Below, piece after piece: positions 63,002-64,000 of a stretch of DNA of 64,000 bases. Origin of the DNA: Labilibaculum filiforme (GTDB taxonomy: Bacteria; Bacteroidota; Bacteroidia; Bacteroidales; Marinifilaceae). The stretch is from the NCBI RefSeq assembly GCF_002843315.1, contig NZ_MVDD01000007.1:124001-188000 (forward strand), given 5' to 3'. Every line of letters starts with the position of its first letter. Position 1 is the stretch's first letter. The notes below the pieces were generated by a model, which made no database searches, was not told the origin of the DNA, and saw only the letters and a list, made by a program, of their open reading frames with translations. Position numbers and translations under genes: made by a program.

Positions 63002-63041
63002 AAAAAGGGTGACAAAAGTTTTAACTTTTATCACCCTTTTT
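63002..63041 (-). terminator. terminator after the ECF sigma gene
   Basis: A 19-bp near-perfect stem beginning AAAAAGGGTGAC, with a T run on both strands, 26 bases after the sigma stop. It allows sigma expression separate from fecR. Confidence 0.9.
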
Positions 63042-63066
63042 CTCCTGCAAGTATTTATTCCGACTT

Positions 63067-63621
63067 TTAAACGAAATATAATATCGTAAATAAATTCTTT
63101 AAGTTCTCTTTTAAAAACTTGCCTGCTCTTTGCTTTTGTGTCTTAACTGTATTGATAGAGATATCTAAATCTTCGGCAATTTCGGCATTCTTCAGCCCCT
63201 TTAAACTTAATAAATAAATCAGTCTAGCTGATTCTGGTAATTTCTGAACCGTATCTTTAATCATTCGACTTACCTCTTCCTCTATCACATTATGAAGAAA
63301 ATAATCTTCGTCGCAAATAGTTTTATTGACTTGTCCTTCGTACGATTTACGAACTTTTTGATGTTCGATTTGATTCAAACAAGAATTGCGAACCGTTTTG
63401 TATAAAAATGCACGCAATGCTGCTTCATGATAAAAAGTAGCTCTCTTTTCCCAAACTTTAATAAAACTTTCCTGAATAATATCCTCAACAATATCTTGTC
63501 CCGAAATATATTTTTGGCCAAACAAAAACAACACATCAAAATACTTGTCGTACAAGTGTTTAAACGAGTCTTGATTACCATTTCTAAATAAATTTAGAAA
63601 AGTTTGATCAAAAGTTTTCAT
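63067..63621 (-). CDS. ECF-type RNA polymerase sigma factor
   Basis: 184 residues. Sigma region 2 (SGQDIVEDIIQESFIKVWE) binds the -10 region, and region 4 (LSLKGLKNAEIAEDLDISINTVKTQKQRA) binds the -35 region. It is the SusC/FecR-linked Bacteroidetes ECF type. It is expected to activate the fecR-susC operon once FecR releases it. Confidence 0.93.
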   Translation of the reverse strand: MKTFDQTFLNLFRNGNQDSFKHLYDKYFDVLFLFGQKYISGQDIVEDIIQESFIKVWEKRATFYHEAALRAFLYKTVRNSCLNQIEHQKVRKSYEGQVNKTICDEDYFLHNVIEEEVSRMIKDTVQKLPESARLIYLLSLKGLKNAEIAEDLDISINTVKTQKQRAGKFLKENLKNLFTILYFV

Positions 63622-63742
63622 AGGTTATAGTGGTTAATAATAGTAAAATAGGGATAACAATATTATAAATTATTTTTAAAAGAATACATATTATGAATAA
63701 ACTATTTTCACTAAAGCTTTTAATCTTCAATTTTTACAGCAC

Positions 63743-63772
63743 AAAAAAAATGGATATTCAACGAACATCCAT
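63743..63772 (-). terminator. terminator of the C1-peptidase gene
   Basis: On the minus strand ATGGAT and ATCCAT pair around an inner TTC/GAA, followed by eight Ts, 22 bases after the stop. Confidence 0.8.
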
Positions 63773-63793
63773 TCACCTATTTAGTACTGTAAA

Positions 63794-64000
63794 TTACAAA
63801 GCCAATTTCTTCTTCAGCTCTTTTGGAACTGCATCTTTATGAATCATTATGGCAACTGTTTTAAGTTTCACATAAGCTTCGCTCATGTTTAAATAACCTC
63901 CAAATTGATTACTATTAGCTGCCCAAGAATTTTTTGTTTTATAATAAACCGTTCCATTTTGATCCTTAACAATTCCTGTTAAATGCATCAAATGATCATC
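63794..64000 (-). CDS. pepC: C1-family aminopeptidase (bleomycin hydrolase type), 3' end
   Basis: Only the last 68 codons are in the window. DDHLMHLTGIVKDQNGTVYY contains the catalytic His, and KTKNSWAAN contains the active-site Asn of the Cys-His-Asn triad. The C-terminal AVPKELKKKL fits the aminopeptidase C/bleomycin hydrolase family. The enzyme cuts amino acids from peptides. The catalytic Cys and N-terminal signal, if any, lie beyond the window. Confidence 0.85.
   Translation of the reverse strand, partial: DDHLMHLTGIVKDQNGTVYYKTKNSWAANSNQFGGYLNMSEAYVKLKTVAIMIHKDAVPKELKKKLAL

Overview
The window is AT-rich chromosomal DNA from a member of the Bacteroidota, most likely a marine Bacteroidales/Marinilabiliales-type anaerobe. 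This is inferred from family content and not from a database match. Supporting signs are SusC/SusD with an ECF sigma/FecR pair, PorX, PorW/SprE and GldH of the type IX secretion (T9SS)/gliding lineage, RicT next to holB, a full Leloir operon with an FHS-family sugar permease, class II ribonucleotide reductase, and promoters of the Bacteroidetes TAnnTTTG type. No rRNA, CRISPR array, intact transposase or prophage was found. One tRNA (tRNA-Cys) is present.

Layout. 1-2.6 kb: a GH18 endoglycosidase-like lipoprotein, apparently the tail of a gene cluster that starts outside the window, and an Ig-like lipoprotein. 3-6.6 kb: small redox/stress genes (rhodanese, cupin, an exported nitroreductase, a membrane flavocytochrome reductase). 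7.1-8.6 kb: a three-gene unit whose order and domains fit a toxin-antitoxin-SecB-like chaperone (TAC) module. 8.6-18.3 kb: housekeeping (tRNA-Cys, folB, glnS, gltX, a single-domain response regulator, nrdJ, waaA). 18.4-23 kb: a large outer-membrane protein and a metallo-beta-lactamase-fold hydrolase. 23.2-25.5 kb: an accessory island with an HTH regulator pair, two orphan polymorphic-toxin C-terminal fragments, a candidate immunity gene, and REP-like palindromes attached to remnants of a REP-associated tyrosine transposase (RAYT). 25.7-40.4 kb: a conserved core block (HAD phosphatase, alanine dehydrogenase, tsaE, porX, porW, mrp, an alkyltransferase-like protein, trmB, gldH, ricT, holB, pgk). 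40.5-45.7 kb: a 1647-residue adhesin-like surface protein followed by a strictly periodic 21-bp repeat. 45.8-46.8 kb: a LuxE-like acyl-protein synthetase. 46.9-54.1 kb: the galactose operon galT-galE-galK-permease-galM with a GntR/LacI-hybrid regulator. 54.2-63.6 kb: an ECF sigma, FecR, SusC, SusD, zinc-peptidase-lipoprotein, DUF4302 uptake locus. 63.8-64 kb: the 3' end of a C1-family aminopeptidase.

How the genes work together. The gal operon converts imported galactose to UDP-galactose/glucose-1-phosphate. Two copies of a shared imperfect palindrome, one upstream of galT and one upstream of the regulator gene, suggest autoregulation plus operon control. The ECF/FecR pair very probably senses occupancy of the STN-domain SusC and switches on its own uptake operon. 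PorX and PorW, adjacent here, tie this window to T9SS control and assembly, and GldH belongs to the gliding/T9SS protein set.

Most unusual signals: the TAC-like module with a C-terminally extended antitoxin; the REP/RAYT-bracketed orphan toxin cassettes; eight exact-length 21-bp repeats downstream of a surface protein that lacks a visible sorting domain; the shared gal operator; three ~110-residue repeats at the PorW C-terminus; a 44-codon in-frame extension after the DUF4302 stop; and two candidate small RNAs.
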